The notes: generated by a model from the sequence alone, not told the origin. A stretch of 64,000 nt of DNA from Curtobacterium sp. L6-1 (GCF_018885305.1 NZ_CP076544.1:1922001-1986000), one strand, 5' to 3'. Positions 34,729-44,357 are shown, counted from the stretch's first letter. Made by a program: numbers and translations.

Positions 34729-35361
34729 GTGTCAGAGAAAGACTCGAACTGGAAGTTCGCGGAGGACATCGTCTCCGAACCCGACGGTGTCGCCCGTGCG
34801 CGGGAACGCTCCCTCGAGCTCGGGGTCGAACCGGTGTCCCCGGCGATCGGTGCGCAGATGAGCGTCATCGCCGCGGCGTCGCGCGCGACGAGCATCATCG
34901 AGATCGGGACGGGCCTGGGCGTCTCCGGGCTGTACCTGCTCGCGGGTGCGCCCGACGCCACCCTGACGACGATCGACGTCGAGATGGACCACCAGCAGGA
35001 CGCCCGCGACGCCTTCATCGCCGCGGGCACCGCCCCGGGCCGTGTCCGCCTCATCCCAGGCCGCGCCGCCCAGGTGCTGCCGCGGATGAACGACGCGAGC
35101 TACGACGTGGTGCTCATCGACGCCGACCCGGAGCACGTCATCGAGTACGTCGAGCACGGCCTGCGCCTGGCGAAGACCGGCGGCACCGTCCTCGTGCCGC
35201 ACGCCCTGTGGCGCGGGAAGGTGGCCGACCCGGTCAAGCGCGACCGGGCGACGACCGACTTCCGCCTGCTCCTCACCGAGGTGTCAACCTCCGGCGCGGT
35301 CCGCAGCGCCCTGTCCCCCGCGGGCGACGGGCTGCTGCAGATGACGAAGCTCACCGCCTGA
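34729..35361 (+). CDS. Class I SAM-dependent O-methyltransferase
   Basis: A 210-aa methyltransferase of the catechol/caffeoyl-CoA O-methyltransferase type. SAM-binding motif I is IIEIGTGLGVSGLYLL, and the post-I acidic residue lies in TIDVEMDHQQ. VVLIDADPEHVIEYVEHGLR holds the motif with the metal-binding Asp. GTG 34729 is chosen over 34723 because GAGGAG precedes it at about 6 nt. A TAGAGT -10 lies at 34704-34709. The M. tuberculosis homologue Rv1220c is in the same neighbourhood, from memory. The acceptor substrate is unknown. It is convergent with the ATPase gene, with only 21 nt between stops. Confidence 0.88.
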   Translation: MSEKDSNWKFAEDIVSEPDGVARARERSLELGVEPVSPAIGAQMSVIAAASRATSIIEIGTGLGVSGLYLLAGAPDATLTTIDVEMDHQQDARDAFIAAGTAPGRVRLIPGRAAQVLPRMNDASYDVVLIDADPEHVIEYVEHGLRLAKTGGTVLVPHALWRGKVADPVKRDRATTDFRLLLTEVSTSGAVRSALSPAGDGLLQMTKLTA

Positions 35362-35382
35362 CACCGTCGGCCCGTGGCCGCG

Positions 35383-36120
35383 TCACCCGAGGTGGCGCAG
35401 GTAGCGTGCCGGGTCCTGCAGGAACGCCCGGTGGTCCCGCACGAGGTCCAGGTCGGCCCACTCGGAGCGCCGGAGTCCCCACTCCCCCACCTCGATGACG
35501 GTCGCGTCCGGGAACGCCGCCAGCACGGGCGAGTGGGTCGAGAGCACGACCTGGCCGACGCCGTCCTCGACGATGGACTGCAGGAGCGCGACGAGCGTCA
35601 GGCACCCGGAGAACGACAGCGCCGACTCCGGCTCGTCGAGCAGCCACAGCCCGGGCCACCGCGCACGGTCGATGACGAAGTCCAGGAACGACTCGCCGTG
35701 GCTGCGCTCGTGGAACACCGGCTCCGGTCGGCTGAGGTTCGGGTGCTGCTCGAGGTAGGTGAAGAACCCGTGCATGGTCTCGGCGCGCAGGAAGAAGCCG
35801 CTCCGCGCCGCCCCGAAGTCGCGCTCCAGGCGGATGTGCTCCCACAGCGAGGACTCGGACGGGCGCGTCGAGTGGCCGGAACCGGTCGACCCGCCCTCCG
35901 GCGCCATGCCGAACGCGAGCGCGATCGCCTCGACCAGCGTGGACTTGCCGACGCCGTTGTCGCCGACCAGAACGGTCACGGGCCCGAGGTCGAACCCGTC
36001 GTCGAGCACCTGACGCACCGGGGGCAGGGTCGCCGGCCACTCGTCGCGGGGCATCGGGTCCGGGTCGAGGTACTCCACGATGCGGCGGACCGGGAGGTTG
36101 CGGACGCGGTCACGGGGCAC
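35383..36120 (-). CDS. AAA/ABC-type ATPase (RecF/SMC-like head)
   Basis: A 245-aa single-domain ATPase. The Walker A motif is VGDNGVGKST, SHGESFLDFV holds an ABC-like signature serine, the Walker B is GLWLLDEPESALS, and the switch histidine is in STHSPVL. There is no coiled-coil arm and no membrane partner. It belongs to the small stand-alone ATPases resembling the ATPase half of OLD or RecF-type proteins, but lacks a Toprim nuclease domain. GTG 36120 is the start used; no strong ribosome site is visible. A terminator for the DUF3117 gene lies just upstream. Confidence 0.8.
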   Translation of the reverse strand: MPRDRVRNLPVRRIVEYLDPDPMPRDEWPATLPPVRQVLDDGFDLGPVTVLVGDNGVGKSTLVEAIALAFGMAPEGGSTGSGHSTRPSESSLWEHIRLERDFGAARSGFFLRAETMHGFFTYLEQHPNLSRPEPVFHERSHGESFLDFVIDRARWPGLWLLDEPESALSFSGCLTLVALLQSIVEDGVGQVVLSTHSPVLAAFPDATVIEVGEWGLRRSEWADLDLVRDHRAFLQDPARYLRHLG

Positions 36121-36163
36121 GTGACCATCATGGCTGCCGCGACCGACAGCCTCCCGGCGGACG

Positions 36164-36203
36164 CACGGAGGGCCCGGGGCGTACGCGTCCCGGGCCCTCC
36201 GTG
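36164..36203 (-). terminator. Terminator of the DUF3117 gene
   Basis: A perfect 15-bp stem (36164-36178 with 36189-36203) and 10-nt loop, 17 nt after the DUF3117 stop, separating it from the downstream ATPase gene. Confidence 0.88.
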
Positions 36204-36219
36204 GTGGTGCGTCGACGAA

Positions 36220-36390
36220 CTAGGCCGAGACGACCTCTGCCAGTGCGTCGTGGAGTTCCTTGGCCTCGGCGTCGTTGACCGAGACCACCAGACGGCCTCC
36301 ACCTTCGAGCGGAACCCGCACGATGATGAGTCGACCCTCCTTGACAGCCTCCATCGGCCCGTCGCCGGTCCTCGGCTTCATCGCTGCCAT
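36220..36390 (-). CDS. DUF3117 family small protein
   Basis: A 56-aa protein starting MAAMKPRTGDGPMEAVKEGR and ending HDALAEVVSA. This matches the highly conserved actinobacterial DUF3117 family (Rv1211 in M. tuberculosis, from memory). It is a predicted single beta-hairpin plus helix, cytosolic, with no known function. ATG 36390 is preceded by AAAGGGGA. A GATAAT promoter box lies at 36426-36431 and a clean terminator follows, so it is a monocistronic gene, probably strongly expressed. Confidence 0.92.
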   Translation of the reverse strand: MAAMKPRTGDGPMEAVKEGRLIIVRVPLEGGGRLVVSVNDAEAKELHDALAEVVSA

Positions 36391-36425
36391 CAGATGTCCC
36401 CTTTCGTGCAGTACGAACAGGGGCC

Positions 36426-36431
36426 ATTATC
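36426..36431 (-). promoter_or_regulatory. -10 element of the DUF3117 gene
   Basis: GATAAT on the minus strand, one mismatch from TATAAT and rare in this GC-rich sequence. It predicts a leader of about 30 nt ending in the AAAGGGGA ribosome site. Confidence 0.65.
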
Positions 36432-36508
36432 CCGTAGACAGGCGTGACTGCGAAACTGCCCAGGTCGGGGGTGTCCACCACGGACCGCCGCGGGGCCCGT
36501 GGCAGGGG

Positions 36509-37756
36509 TCACGGCGGTGTCCAGTCGTACCCGTCGACCCACCAGCAGAAGTACAGCCAGGTCCACTGGAGCACCACCGCGAGGACCACCGTCGCGACCC
36601 GGTACACGCGCGACCGCGGCAGTGCCACGACGCCGAGCAGCGGGGCGATCGGGAGCAGGATCCGCCACGTGCTGGACTGTGGGAAGAACACCGCGAGCAG
36701 GTAGACGAGGTACGCGACACCCCACAGGCGCAGCTCGAGCCCGATGCGTCGGGCGGCCGGCTGGAACACCACCGCGGCGAACCCGACGAGCACCACCACG
36801 AGCAGGATCGTGCCCGCCGGCTGCCGGAACCACCAGCCGAACCCCTGCACCCAGGGCGTGAACGGCACGAGTTCGCTCCAGCCGATGTACGACGACCGCC
36901 AGGCGAGCTCGGTGTCGGTGTACGCCCTCGGCACCCCGGTGACCGCCCACGCGATCGCCGGCCAGGCCAGCCCGACGAGCCCGGAGACGACCGCGACCAC
37001 CGTCGGCGGCACCGCGGTGCGCAGCGTCAGGCGCTCGGGCATCCGGAGCAGGGCCGGGCGGAGCACCCCGACCAGGACGAACAGCACCATGAGGAGCGAG
37101 AACGCCAGCCCGGTCGGCCGGGTGATGCCGAGGAGCAGCACGACCGGCAGCATCGTCCAGAACCGGCGCTGCACGAGCAACAGCAGCGCGAGGAGCAGGA
37201 GCAGGAGCCCCATCGCCTCGGCGTACGCGACCTGGAACATCACCGAGACGGGGGCGACGCAGAACAGCACGGTCGCGAACGTCGCGCGTGTGGGGTCGAG
37301 GAACCGCCCCATCAGCCGCCGGAACACGAGTGCGGCACCCCACCCGGCCAGCAGGGACACCCACACCGCCACGAACTCGAACGACGCCCCGGTGACGGTC
37401 ATCAGCGCCCGGACCGTGAACGGGTACGCGGGCATGAAGGCCCAGGCGTTCTCGGTCACGTGCCCGGCGGCGTCCACGGGCAGCGTCGAGGGGTACCCGG
37501 TCGCGGCGATCACCCGGTACCAGGCGCCGTCCCAGATCGAGGCGAACGACAGGTACGACGGGTGCTGGACGGTGAACGAGTTCGCGGTCTGGATCCGCGC
37601 GAAGCCGGACATGAGCACGGTCGTCAGCACCCGGGAGAGCGCGTAGACCACGGTGATCCGCAGCCACCAGGGCAGGAGCCGCCACCGGACGACGACCCAG
37701 GTCAGCGCCGCACGCGTCGGCCGGGTACGCGCCACGGCCGAGGAGGCGGTGGTCAC
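36509..37756 (-). CDS. PIG-V-like polytopic mannosyltransferase
   Basis: A 415-aa membrane protein with roughly nine to ten hydrophobic segments. The first outer loop contains SIWDGAWYRVIAATGYP, matching the WDGxWY motif of PIG-V/GT-C enzymes that use polyprenyl-phosphate mannose. Another conserved spot is RPTGLAFSL. It probably adds mannose to an envelope lipid or protein on the outer face. GTG 37756 shares GTGA with the dapE stop, so it is translated by coupling to dapE, an odd functional pairing. A start 4 codons earlier is possible but unnecessary. No terminator is obvious in the 117 nt between its stop and the DUF3117 start. Confidence 0.8.
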   Translation of the reverse strand: MTTASSAVARTRPTRAALTWVVVRWRLLPWWLRITVVYALSRVLTTVLMSGFARIQTANSFTVQHPSYLSFASIWDGAWYRVIAATGYPSTLPVDAAGHVTENAWAFMPAYPFTVRALMTVTGASFEFVAVWVSLLAGWGAALVFRRLMGRFLDPTRATFATVLFCVAPVSVMFQVAYAEAMGLLLLLLALLLLVQRRFWTMLPVVLLLGITRPTGLAFSLLMVLFVLVGVLRPALLRMPERLTLRTAVPPTVVAVVSGLVGLAWPAIAWAVTGVPRAYTDTELAWRSSYIGWSELVPFTPWVQGFGWWFRQPAGTILLVVVLVGFAAVVFQPAARRIGLELRLWGVAYLVYLLAVFFPQSSTWRILLPIAPLLGVVALPRSRVYRVATVVLAVVLQWTWLYFCWWVDGYDWTPP

Positions 37757-38835
37757 GCCGTCAGCCACCGCCGCAGCCCGTCCTCGACGGCCGTGATCTG
37801 GGCGACGGGGACCTGCTCGTCGTCGTGGTGCGCGAAGACCGGCTCGCCCGGCCCGTAGTTGACCGCCGGGACGCCGAGCGCCGAGAACCGGGCGACGTCC
37901 GTCCAGCCGTACTTCGGCCGCGGGGCGGGACCGCCGACGGCCGCGACGAACTGCTGCGCCAGCGGGGCGTCGAGCCCCGGGCGGGCGCCGGCGGCCAGGT
38001 CGACGATGGTCACGTCGTAGCCGTCGAAGAGCTCGCGGATGTGCGCCACGGCCTCGTCGGCGGAGCGGGAGGGCGCGAAGCGGTAGTTGACGTGCACCAT
38101 GGCCTCGTCCGGGATGACGTTGCCGGCGATCCCGCCCGAGATGCCCACCGCGTTCAGTCCCTCGCGGTACTCGAGGCCGTCGACGGTCACGGTACGGGGC
38201 TCGTACGCGGCCAGGGTGGCCAGGATCGGAGCCGTCTTGTGGATCGCGTTGTCGCCGATCCAGCTCCGGGCGCTGTGCGAGCGCTTGCCGGAGGTGCGGA
38301 CCTCGGCGCGGAGGTTGCCGTTGCAGCCGCCCTCGATCTGCGCGCCGGACGGCTCACCGAGGATCGCGAAGTCGCCGGCCAGCAGCTCCGGACGGGTCCG
38401 TGCCAGTCGACCGAGGCCGTTCAGCGCGTCACTGACCTCCTCGTGGTCGTAGAAGACCCAGGTCACGTCGACGTTCGGCGCGACGAGGTCGACGGCGAGC
38501 TTGAGCTGCACCGCGCACCCGGCCTTCATGTCGACCGTGCCGCGACCCCAGAGGATCTCGGTGCCGTCCTCGGTGGTGCGGAACTCCGTCGGCAGGTTGT
38601 CGTTCAGGGGCACGGTGTCGATGTGCCCGGCGATCACCACGCGGCGCCCCCGACCCAGGTCCGTCCGCGCGACGATCGCGTCGCCGTCGCGGACCACGTC
38701 GAGGTGCTCCAGCGGCGCGAGGGCGGCCTCGATCGCGTCGGCGAGGGCGCCTTCGTTCCCGGACACCGACTCGATGTCGCAGATCGCGCGGGTGATGTCG
38801 ATGGACGAGGCGGAGAGGTCGAGCGGCTGCGGCAT
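37753..38835 (-). CDS. dapE: Succinyl-diaminopimelate desuccinylase
   Basis: A 360-aa M20-family dizinc enzyme that releases succinate to give LL-diaminopimelate for lysine and peptidoglycan synthesis. Metal ligands are in [27 protein letters not shown] (catalytic Glu) and ILGEPSG, with the C-terminal His in [10 protein letters not shown]. The lid domain includes [13 protein letters not shown] 38835 follows TAGGGT (38842-38847) by 6 nt, so it is probably leaderless. It is divergent from dapD, the preceding pathway step but one, with a 133-nt shared promoter region. It is cotranscribed with the PIG-V-like gene. Confidence 0.95.
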   Translation of the reverse strand: MPQPLDLSASSIDITRAICDIESVSGNEGALADAIEAALAPLEHLDVVRDGDAIVARTDLGRGRRVVIAGHIDTVPLNDNLPTEFRTTEDGTEILWGRGTVDMKAGCAVQLKLAVDLVAPNVDVTWVFYDHEEVSDALNGLGRLARTRPELLAGDFAILGEPSGAQIEGGCNGNLRAEVRTSGKRSHSARSWIGDNAIHKTAPILATLAAYEPRTVTVDGLEYREGLNAVGISGGIAGNVIPDEAMVHVNYRFAPSRSADEAVAHIRELFDGYDVTIVDLAAGARPGLDAPLAQQFVAAVGGPAPRPKYGWTDVARFSALGVPAVNYGPGEPVFAHHDDEQVPVAQITAVEDGLRRWLTA

Positions 38836-38968
38836 GCGGTCACCCTACCGGCCACCCCTGGCGACCGGCGGGCACGGCTGGACGACCCCTCAGGAGGCCC
38901 GTCCCGACCCGGCAGCGTCCGTCCAGCCGGTCGGGTGGTCCGGTCCCACGCCTCGGTACCCTGGTGCC

Positions 38969-39940
38969 GTGACCGACACCACCGCCGCCGCCACCGACCG
39001 CCCGACGCACGCCTGGGGCCACGGCCTCGCGACGATCGCCGCCGACGGCACGACGCTCGACACCTGGTTCCCGGAGACCCACCTCGGCACACGACCGGCC
39101 GACGCCGCGGTGCCGGCCGACCTGCGGGCCGCGGCCGGCGAGGACCCGCGACGCGAGGTCCGGCTCGAGGTCGTCACGGTCGAGATCGCGGTCGACGACG
39201 CCCCCGCGAGCACCTCGGACGCCTACCTGCGTCTCCACCTGCTGAGCCACCTGCACGTGCGCCCGAACGAAATCGCGCTCGACGGGGTGTTCGGCCACCT
39301 GCCGACCGTCGCGTGGACGAACGCCGGCCCCGTGCACCCGGACGCCCTCACGCGGCTCCGCCCGGCCCTGCAGCGCGCCGGCATCGCCGTGCACGCGATC
39401 GACAAGTTCCCGCGGCTGGTCGACTACGTCGTGCCCGAGCGGGTCCGGATCGCCGACGCCTCCCGGGTCCGCCTCGGCGCCCACCTCGCGCCGGGCACGA
39501 CCGTCATGCACGAGGGCTTCGTCAACTTCAACGCGGGCACCCTGGGCGAGGCGATGATCGAGGGCCGCGTCTCGCAGGGCGTCGTGGTCGGCGACGGCAC
39601 CGACATCGGCGGCGGCGCCTCGATCATGGGGACCCTGTCGGGCGGCGGCACGCACCGCGTCCGGCTCGGCGCGCGGGCCCTGCTCGGGGCGAACGCGGGC
39701 CTCGGCATCTCGCTCGGTGACGACTCCGTGGTCGAGGCCGGTCTCTACGTCACCGCGGGCACGAAGGTCGTCCTGGTCGGCGCCGCACCGGGCCCGGACG
39801 GCACGCCCCGCACCGTCAAGGCCGCGGAGCTCTCGGACGCGCCGAACGTCCTGTTCCGCCGCAACTCGCTCACGGGTGCGGTCGAGGCGCTGCAGCGGAA
39901 GGGCGAGGGGATCCAGCTCAACACGGCGCTGCACGCGTAG
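38969..39940 (+). CDS. dapD: Tetrahydrodipicolinate N-succinyltransferase
   Basis: A 323-aa enzyme adding succinyl from succinyl-CoA to tetrahydrodipicolinate. The C-terminal half is a left-handed beta helix with hexapeptide repeats ([31 protein letters not shown]), typical of the actinobacterial DapD branch. The N-terminal domain carries the [11 protein letters not shown] region. GTG 38969 follows TACCCT (38957-38962) by 6 nt. The gene is divergent from dapE, and dapC lies 2.6 kb downstream, so three succinylase-pathway genes are close together. A strong terminator follows. Confidence 0.95.
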   Translation: MTDTTAAATDRPTHAWGHGLATIAADGTTLDTWFPETHLGTRPADAAVPADLRAAAGEDPRREVRLEVVTVEIAVDDAPASTSDAYLRLHLLSHLHVRPNEIALDGVFGHLPTVAWTNAGPVHPDALTRLRPALQRAGIAVHAIDKFPRLVDYVVPERVRIADASRVRLGAHLAPGTTVMHEGFVNFNAGTLGEAMIEGRVSQGVVVGDGTDIGGGASIMGTLSGGGTHRVRLGARALLGANAGLGISLGDDSVVEAGLYVTAGTKVVLVGAAPGPDGTPRTVKAAELSDAPNVLFRRNSLTGAVEALQRKGEGIQLNTALHA

Positions 39941-39965
39941 CCGCGGGGCGCCGCGCGCCCCGCGG
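39941..39965 (+). terminator. Terminator of dapD
   Basis: A 10-bp all-GC stem (39941-39950 with 39956-39965) begins at the base after the dapD stop codon. Confidence 0.85.
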
Positions 39966-39979
39966 TGCACCCGACCGCC

Positions 39980-40022
39980 TGGAGGCCCGGTGCCGGACCG
40001 TGGGACCGGCACCGGGCCTCCA
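39980..40022 (-). terminator. Terminator of the citrate synthase gene
   Basis: A 17-bp perfect stem (39980-39996 with 40006-40022) with 9-nt loop lies 26 nt past the leftward citrate synthase stop. Two separate hairpins thus insulate this convergent pair. It also contains GGAGGC/GCCTCC. Confidence 0.88.
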
Positions 40023-40047
40023 AGCGGTGCGGTGGTGCGTCAGCGCC

Positions 40048-41406
40048 TCAGCGCTGCGGCAGCTGCCGTTCCGGGGAACCGACGTAGAGCTGCTGCGGGC
40101 GGCCGATCTTGTTGAGCGGGTCGTTGTTGAGCTCGCGCCACTGGGCGATCCAGCCCGGCAGGCGACCGATCGCGAACAGCACCGTGAACATCCGCGGCGG
40201 GAAGCCCATCGCCTTGTAGATGATGCCCGTGTAGAAGTCGACGTTCGGGTAGAGCTTCCGGCTGACGAAGTACTCGTCCTCGAGCGCGATCTGCTCGAGC
40301 TCCTTGGCGATGTCGAGCAGGTCGTCCTGCACGCCGAGGGCCTCGAGGACCTCGTCGGCGGACTCCTTCACGAGCTTCGCGCGCGGGTCGTAGTTCTTGT
40401 AGACGCGGTGCCCGAAGCCCATGAGCTTGACCCCGCGCTCCTTGTTCTTCACCCGCTCGACGAACCGCGTGACGGGCTCGCCCGAGTCCTTGATCTGCTG
40501 GAGCATCTCGAGCACGGCCTCGTTCGCGCCGCCGTGCAGCGGACCGTACAGGGCGTTGATGCCGGCGGAGATCGAGGCGAACATGTTCGCCTTCGTCGAG
40601 CCGACCAGGCGCACCGTCGCGGTGGAGGCGTTCTGCTCGTGGTCCTCGTGCAGGATGAGCAGCCGGTCGAGTGCCTTCGAGAGCACCGGGTCGGGCTGGT
40701 ACGGCTCGGCCATCGTGCCGAAGTTCAGCCGGAGGAAGTTGTCGACGAACGACAGGCTGTTGTCCGGGTACAGGAACGCCTGGCCGACCGCCTTCTTGTG
40801 CGCGTAGGCGGCGATGACCGGCAGCTTCGCGAGGAGCCGGACGGTCTGCAGTTCGACCTTCTCGGGGTCGTCGACGTCCATGTCGTCCTCGTAGTAGGTC
40901 GACAGGGCGCTCACCGCGCTGGACAGCACCGACATCGGGTGCGCGGAGTGCGGCAGTGCGTCGAAGAGCCGGCGCAGGTCCTCGTGCAGGAGCGTGTGCC
41001 GGCGGATGCGGCTGTCGAACGCCTCGAGCTCGGACGGGCTGGGGAGCTCGCCGTAGATGAGCAGCCAGGCGACCTCGAGGAACGTGCAGTTCGACGCGAC
41101 CTGGTCGATCGGGTACCCGCGGTAGCGCAGGATGCCCTGGTCGCCGTCGATGTACGTGATCGCGCTCTTCGTCGAGCCGGTGTTCACGAAGCCGTAGTCG
41201 AGCGTGTTCATCCCGGTCTGCTTCTTGAACGTCGAGATGTCCACGGTCGAGGCGCCGTCGACGCTCGGCAGGATCGGGAACTCCGCCTGCCCGCCCGGGT
41301 ACGTCAGCGTGGCCGTCTCGGCCACCTGGTCGGCGCCGGGGCTCACGGGGACGGGCGTCGTGGGCGGTGTGGCCGTCTTCTGAGCGTCGTTGGCAGTGTC
41401 AGTCAC
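40048..41406 (-). CDS. gltA: Citrate synthase
   Basis: A 452-aa type II citrate synthase condensing acetyl-CoA and oxaloacetate. The catalytic residues lie in ILHEDHEQNAST (His), YGPLHGGANE (His) and NVDFYTG (Asp), and MGFGHRVYKNYDPRA is the conserved helix-loop. The first 35 residues are a Thr/Pro-rich leader. The length matches the larger NADH-sensitive or actinobacterial form. GTG 41406 follows TAGGCT (41413-41418) by 6 nt, a leaderless pattern. It is a single gene between dapD and dapC. Confidence 0.95.
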   Translation of the reverse strand: MTDTANDAQKTATPPTTPVPVSPGADQVAETATLTYPGGQAEFPILPSVDGASTVDISTFKKQTGMNTLDYGFVNTGSTKSAITYIDGDQGILRYRGYPIDQVASNCTFLEVAWLLIYGELPSPSELEAFDSRIRRHTLLHEDLRRLFDALPHSAHPMSVLSSAVSALSTYYEDDMDVDDPEKVELQTVRLLAKLPVIAAYAHKKAVGQAFLYPDNSLSFVDNFLRLNFGTMAEPYQPDPVLSKALDRLLILHEDHEQNASTATVRLVGSTKANMFASISAGINALYGPLHGGANEAVLEMLQQIKDSGEPVTRFVERVKNKERGVKLMGFGHRVYKNYDPRAKLVKESADEVLEALGVQDDLLDIAKELEQIALEDEYFVSRKLYPNVDFYTGIIYKAMGFPPRMFTVLFAIGRLPGWIAQWRELNNDPLNKIGRPQQLYVGSPERQLPQR

Positions 41407-41522
41407 GCTGACAGCCTAATCGCGGCGGCTGTCGGTCCGGTACAGGGCGGCTACCGGTTGTTGGTGCGGAACCACGGTTGCGCGGATGCGACGGCGGTGG
41501 GCGGACCCGGACGGGAGGCCCG

Positions 41523-42641
41523 TCAGCCGCCCGCCACGCGGCCGGCGCTGGCCAGCCGCTGGGCCGCGGCGGCGATGCGGTCGTCGGTCGCGGTGAGGGC
41601 GACGCGGACGTGCTCGGCCCCCGCTGCCCCGTAGAACGTGCCCGGTGCGACGAGGATGCCGCGCTCGGCGAGCCAGGCGACGGTGTCGAGTGCCGGTTCG
41701 CCGCGGGTGGCCCAGAGGTACAGCCCGGCGCCGCTCGCGTCGATCCGGAAGCCCGCGCGCTCGAATGCCGTCCGGAGCACGTTCCGCCGGCTGCGGTAGC
41801 GGTTCTTCTGCTGGCGGACGTGGGTCTCGTCCTCGAGCGCGACGACCATCGCCTGCTGGACGGGCAGCGGCGGCATCATGCCGGTGTGCTTGCGGATCGC
41901 CAGCATGTCGGCGAGGAGGTCCGGGTCGCCCGCGACGAACGCGGCACGGTAGCCGGCCAGGTTCGACTGCTTCGACAACGAGTAGACGCTGAGGACCCCG
42001 GTCAGGGAGTCGCCGACGACGCGCGGGTCGAGGATCGTCGGGGTCGGTGTGGTGTCGTACGGGGCGTCCCACCCGAGTTCGGCGTAGCACTCGTCGCCCA
42101 CGATGACGGCGCCGAGCTCCCGCGCTCGCGCGACGGCGGCACGGAGCTGCTCGATCGAGAGGACGCGTCCGTCGGGGTTGCCCGGCGAGTTCAGCCAGAC
42201 GAGCTTCGTGCTCGCGGGCCAGGTGGCGGGGTCGTCGGCGGCCAGAGCCTCGGCGCGGACGAGTGCCGCACCCAGTTCGTACGTCGGGTAGGCGGCCTCG
42301 GGGAAGACGACGGTGTCCCCCGGGCCGAGGCCCAGCCAGAGCGCGAGCCCGGCGATGAACTCCTTCGAGCCGATCGTGGGCAGGACGTGGTCGGCGGTGA
42401 GCTGCACGCCCTGCCGACGGCCGTACCAGGCGGCGATCGCCTCGCGCAGGGCGGGGGTGCCGGCGACCTGCGGGTAGGCGTGGGCGTCGGTCGCCTCGGC
42501 CAGGGCGCGGCGGACCACGTCGGGCGTCGGGTCGACGGGGGACCCGACGCTGAGGTCGACGATGCCGCCCTCGTACGCCGTCGCCCGCTCCTTGTACGGA
42601 GCGAGCTGGTCCCAGGGGAAGTCGGGCAGGTCGAGCGCCAC
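41523..42641 (-). CDS. dapC: Succinyldiaminopimelate aminotransferase (DapC)
   Basis: A 372-aa PLP aminotransferase. WLNSPGNPDGRV and VGDECYAELGW surround the cofactor, and the Schiff-base lysine is in SLSKQSNLAGYR. The opening LPDFPWDQLAPYKERA is that of the actinobacterial DapC family, which in these genomes sits next to ferredoxin; the same order occurs in M. tuberculosis (Rv1177/Rv1178, from memory). GTG 42641 lies 5 nt after the ferredoxin stop. Longer in-frame extensions run through fdxA and are rejected. It forms the last gene of mshB-fdxA-dapC. A short GACGGG/CCCGTC hairpin overlaps its stop. Confidence 0.92.
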   Translation of the reverse strand: MALDLPDFPWDQLAPYKERATAYEGGIVDLSVGSPVDPTPDVVRRALAEATDAHAYPQVAGTPALREAIAAWYGRRQGVQLTADHVLPTIGSKEFIAGLALWLGLGPGDTVVFPEAAYPTYELGAALVRAEALAADDPATWPASTKLVWLNSPGNPDGRVLSIEQLRAAVARARELGAVIVGDECYAELGWDAPYDTTPTPTILDPRVVGDSLTGVLSVYSLSKQSNLAGYRAAFVAGDPDLLADMLAIRKHTGMMPPLPVQQAMVVALEDETHVRQQKNRYRSRRNVLRTAFERAGFRIDASGAGLYLWATRGEPALDTVAWLAERGILVAPGTFYGAAGAEHVRVALTATDDRIAAAAQRLASAGRVAGG

Positions 42642-42646
42642 CGGGG

Positions 42647-42960
42647 TCAGGCCCGGGGCTGGGCCATGACGACCGGGTGGTCCGCGTGGATCACGCCGAC
42701 CTTCGCGGCACCACCGGGCGAGCCGATCTCGGAGAAGAACTCCACGTTCGCCTTGTAGTAGTCCGCCCACTCCTCGGGAGGTCGTCCTCGTAGTAGATGG
42801 CCTCGACCGGGCAGACCGGCTCGCACGCACCGCAGTCGACGCACTCGTCGGGGTGGATGTAGAGCGACCGGTCACCCTCGTAGATGCAGTCCACCGGGCA
42901 TTCGTCGATGCACGCGCGGTCCTTGACGTCGACACAGGGCTGGGCGATCACGTAGGTCAC
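42647..42960 (-). pseudogene. fdxA: 7Fe ferredoxin FdxA, disrupted by a 1-nt frameshift
   Basis: With one base restored the gene encodes 104 aa of a 3Fe-4S/4Fe-4S ferredoxin. The first part carries [17 protein letters not shown] and the second [16 protein letters not shown]. The frame breaks at a GGG run (42776-42778 on the plus strand, where GGGG is expected) right after EDDLP. The other frame then continues perfectly as [14 protein letters not shown] and ends PVVMAQPRA. Both halves are strongly conserved, so decay must be very recent or the missing base is a sequencing error; I favour the latter. The start is GTG 42960, sharing GTGA with the mshB stop, and AAGGGAG lies upstream. As written, the product would lack its normal C-terminal third but keep all cluster cysteines. 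Confidence 0.85.
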
Positions 42961-44225
42961 GGTCGGGGTGCTCCCTTCGAACTGAGCGAGTGCGAGTCTA
43001 CCCGTGCGTCGCTGCGACTTCCGGACCGGCGGTCCGTCGCCGGGTCCGTCGCCCGCAGTCCGGACAGGTCCGGCCAGGCGAGCACGAGCATCGCGACGAC
43101 CGCCGGGCCGAAGGTCCAGACGTACCCGGCGGCGTTCGCGAGGACGAGCGGCGAGCTCTGTCCGGCGACCGCGACGAGCACCTGCGTGGCCAGGATGACG
43201 CCGACCCCGAGGGCCGCGACGAGCACCCGGGAGCGGTAGAGCAACCGGACGCCCACGACGAGCCCGATGACGACGAGCGTCGTGAGGACCATGCCGATCG
43301 GCGCTGTGCTCCACGACCCGAGCGCGACGGTCTGCTGGTGCGTGATGGTCCCGAACCCGCCGACGAGCACGCCCACGACCGCAGCCACGACGACCGCAGC
43401 GGCCCGGCCCGGACCGGACATCTCGGCGAAGGTCTCCGGCGCGGTCGGGGCCGGCGGCGCGTCGTGCCGGAAGCCCTCGACCGCGGGCACCTCGTTCCGG
43501 ACGCCGTGCGGCATGACGTACGACAGCGACGACGGGTCCTGCGGGTCGGCGGGGTCGACGGTGACCTGGCTCCGGTACTGCTCGAGCGCGGCGCGCACCT
43601 TGCCGCGGACGGGAAGCACGTCGACCGTGACGTCGGCGCCGCCGGACGCCGCGTCGACGATCATCGAGAACGCGACCTCCTCGGCGCGGGCGGCGAATCG
43701 GGCGGCGGCGTGCACGCGGACGTGGTCGGGGTGGCCGTAGCCGCCGTCGTCGGCGTAGCTGACGACCGCGTCGGCGCCGGTCGACCGGATCGCCGCACGC
43801 ACGTCGTCGACGACCTCGCCCAGGTCCGCCCGGGTGAGCGAGTCGTCCGGCGCGTCACCGGCCGCGGTCGCGCGGCCGTCCGGGCCCCACTGCATGCCGG
43901 AGTCCGTGTAGCGGCGCTCGGGCAGGTCGGTGGGACGGGCGCCCGGGCCGCCGAGCCACAGGTGGTCCGGGCCACCGAGGGCCGCGAGCGCTGCGGCGAT
44001 CTCGGTCTCGCGGTGGGCCGCGATCCGTGCACCGTTCCCGGCGATCGGTGCGAGCTCTGCCGTGAGCACCTCGCCGCGCTCACCCCGGGTCGCGGAGAGG
44101 ACGGTCACGTGCGCGCCGAGCTCGAGGAGCGTGGCGATCGTGCCGCCGGACGACAGGGTCTCGTCGTCGGGGTGCGCGTGGACGAAGAGGACGCGCTCGG
44201 GGCGTGTGACCGGTGCCGTGGACAT
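42957..44225 (-). CDS. mshB: MshB-type deacetylase with C-terminal membrane domain
   Basis: A 422-aa PIG-L/LmbE deacetylase of mycothiol synthesis, removing acetyl from GlcNAc-inositol. The zinc site is [13 protein letters not shown] (His18, Asp21) plus [10 protein letters not shown], and [12 protein letters not shown] and [11 protein letters not shown] also match MshB. After about residue 290 a further 105 residues form four hydrophobic segments (first [17 protein letters not shown]) and a polar tail, absent from the soluble mycobacterial enzyme. ATG 44225 lies 8 nt after TACGCT (44234-44239). It overlaps fdxA by 4 nt and starts the mshB-fdxA-dapC operon, as around Rv1170-Rv1178 in M. tuberculosis (from memory). 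Confidence 0.88.
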   Translation of the reverse strand: MSTAPVTRPERVLFVHAHPDDETLSSGGTIATLLELGAHVTVLSATRGERGEVLTAELAPIAGNGARIAAHRETEIAAALAALGGPDHLWLGGPGARPTDLPERRYTDSGMQWGPDGRATAAGDAPDDSLTRADLGEVVDDVRAAIRSTGADAVVSYADDGGYGHPDHVRVHAAARFAARAEEVAFSMIVDAASGGADVTVDVLPVRGKVRAALEQYRSQVTVDPADPQDPSSLSYVMPHGVRNEVPAVEGFRHDAPPAPTAPETFAEMSGPGRAAAVVVAAVVGVLVGGFGTITHQQTVALGSWSTAPIGMVLTTLVVIGLVVGVRLLYRSRVLVAALGVGVILATQVLVAVAGQSSPLVLANAAGYVWTFGPAVVAMLVLAWPDLSGLRATDPATDRRSGSRSDARVDSHSLSSKGAPRP

Positions 44226-44357
44226 CGCGACCAAGCGTACGGGAGGCGTCCGGGAGCCGGGTGCCCGCGGTGGGCACCCCGTCCGCCCAGCGGCCAGGAC
44301 CGCCTCCGGCCCGGACCGCCTCCGGTCCGGTCGTCCCGCGGCCCGGTGCTCCTCCGG

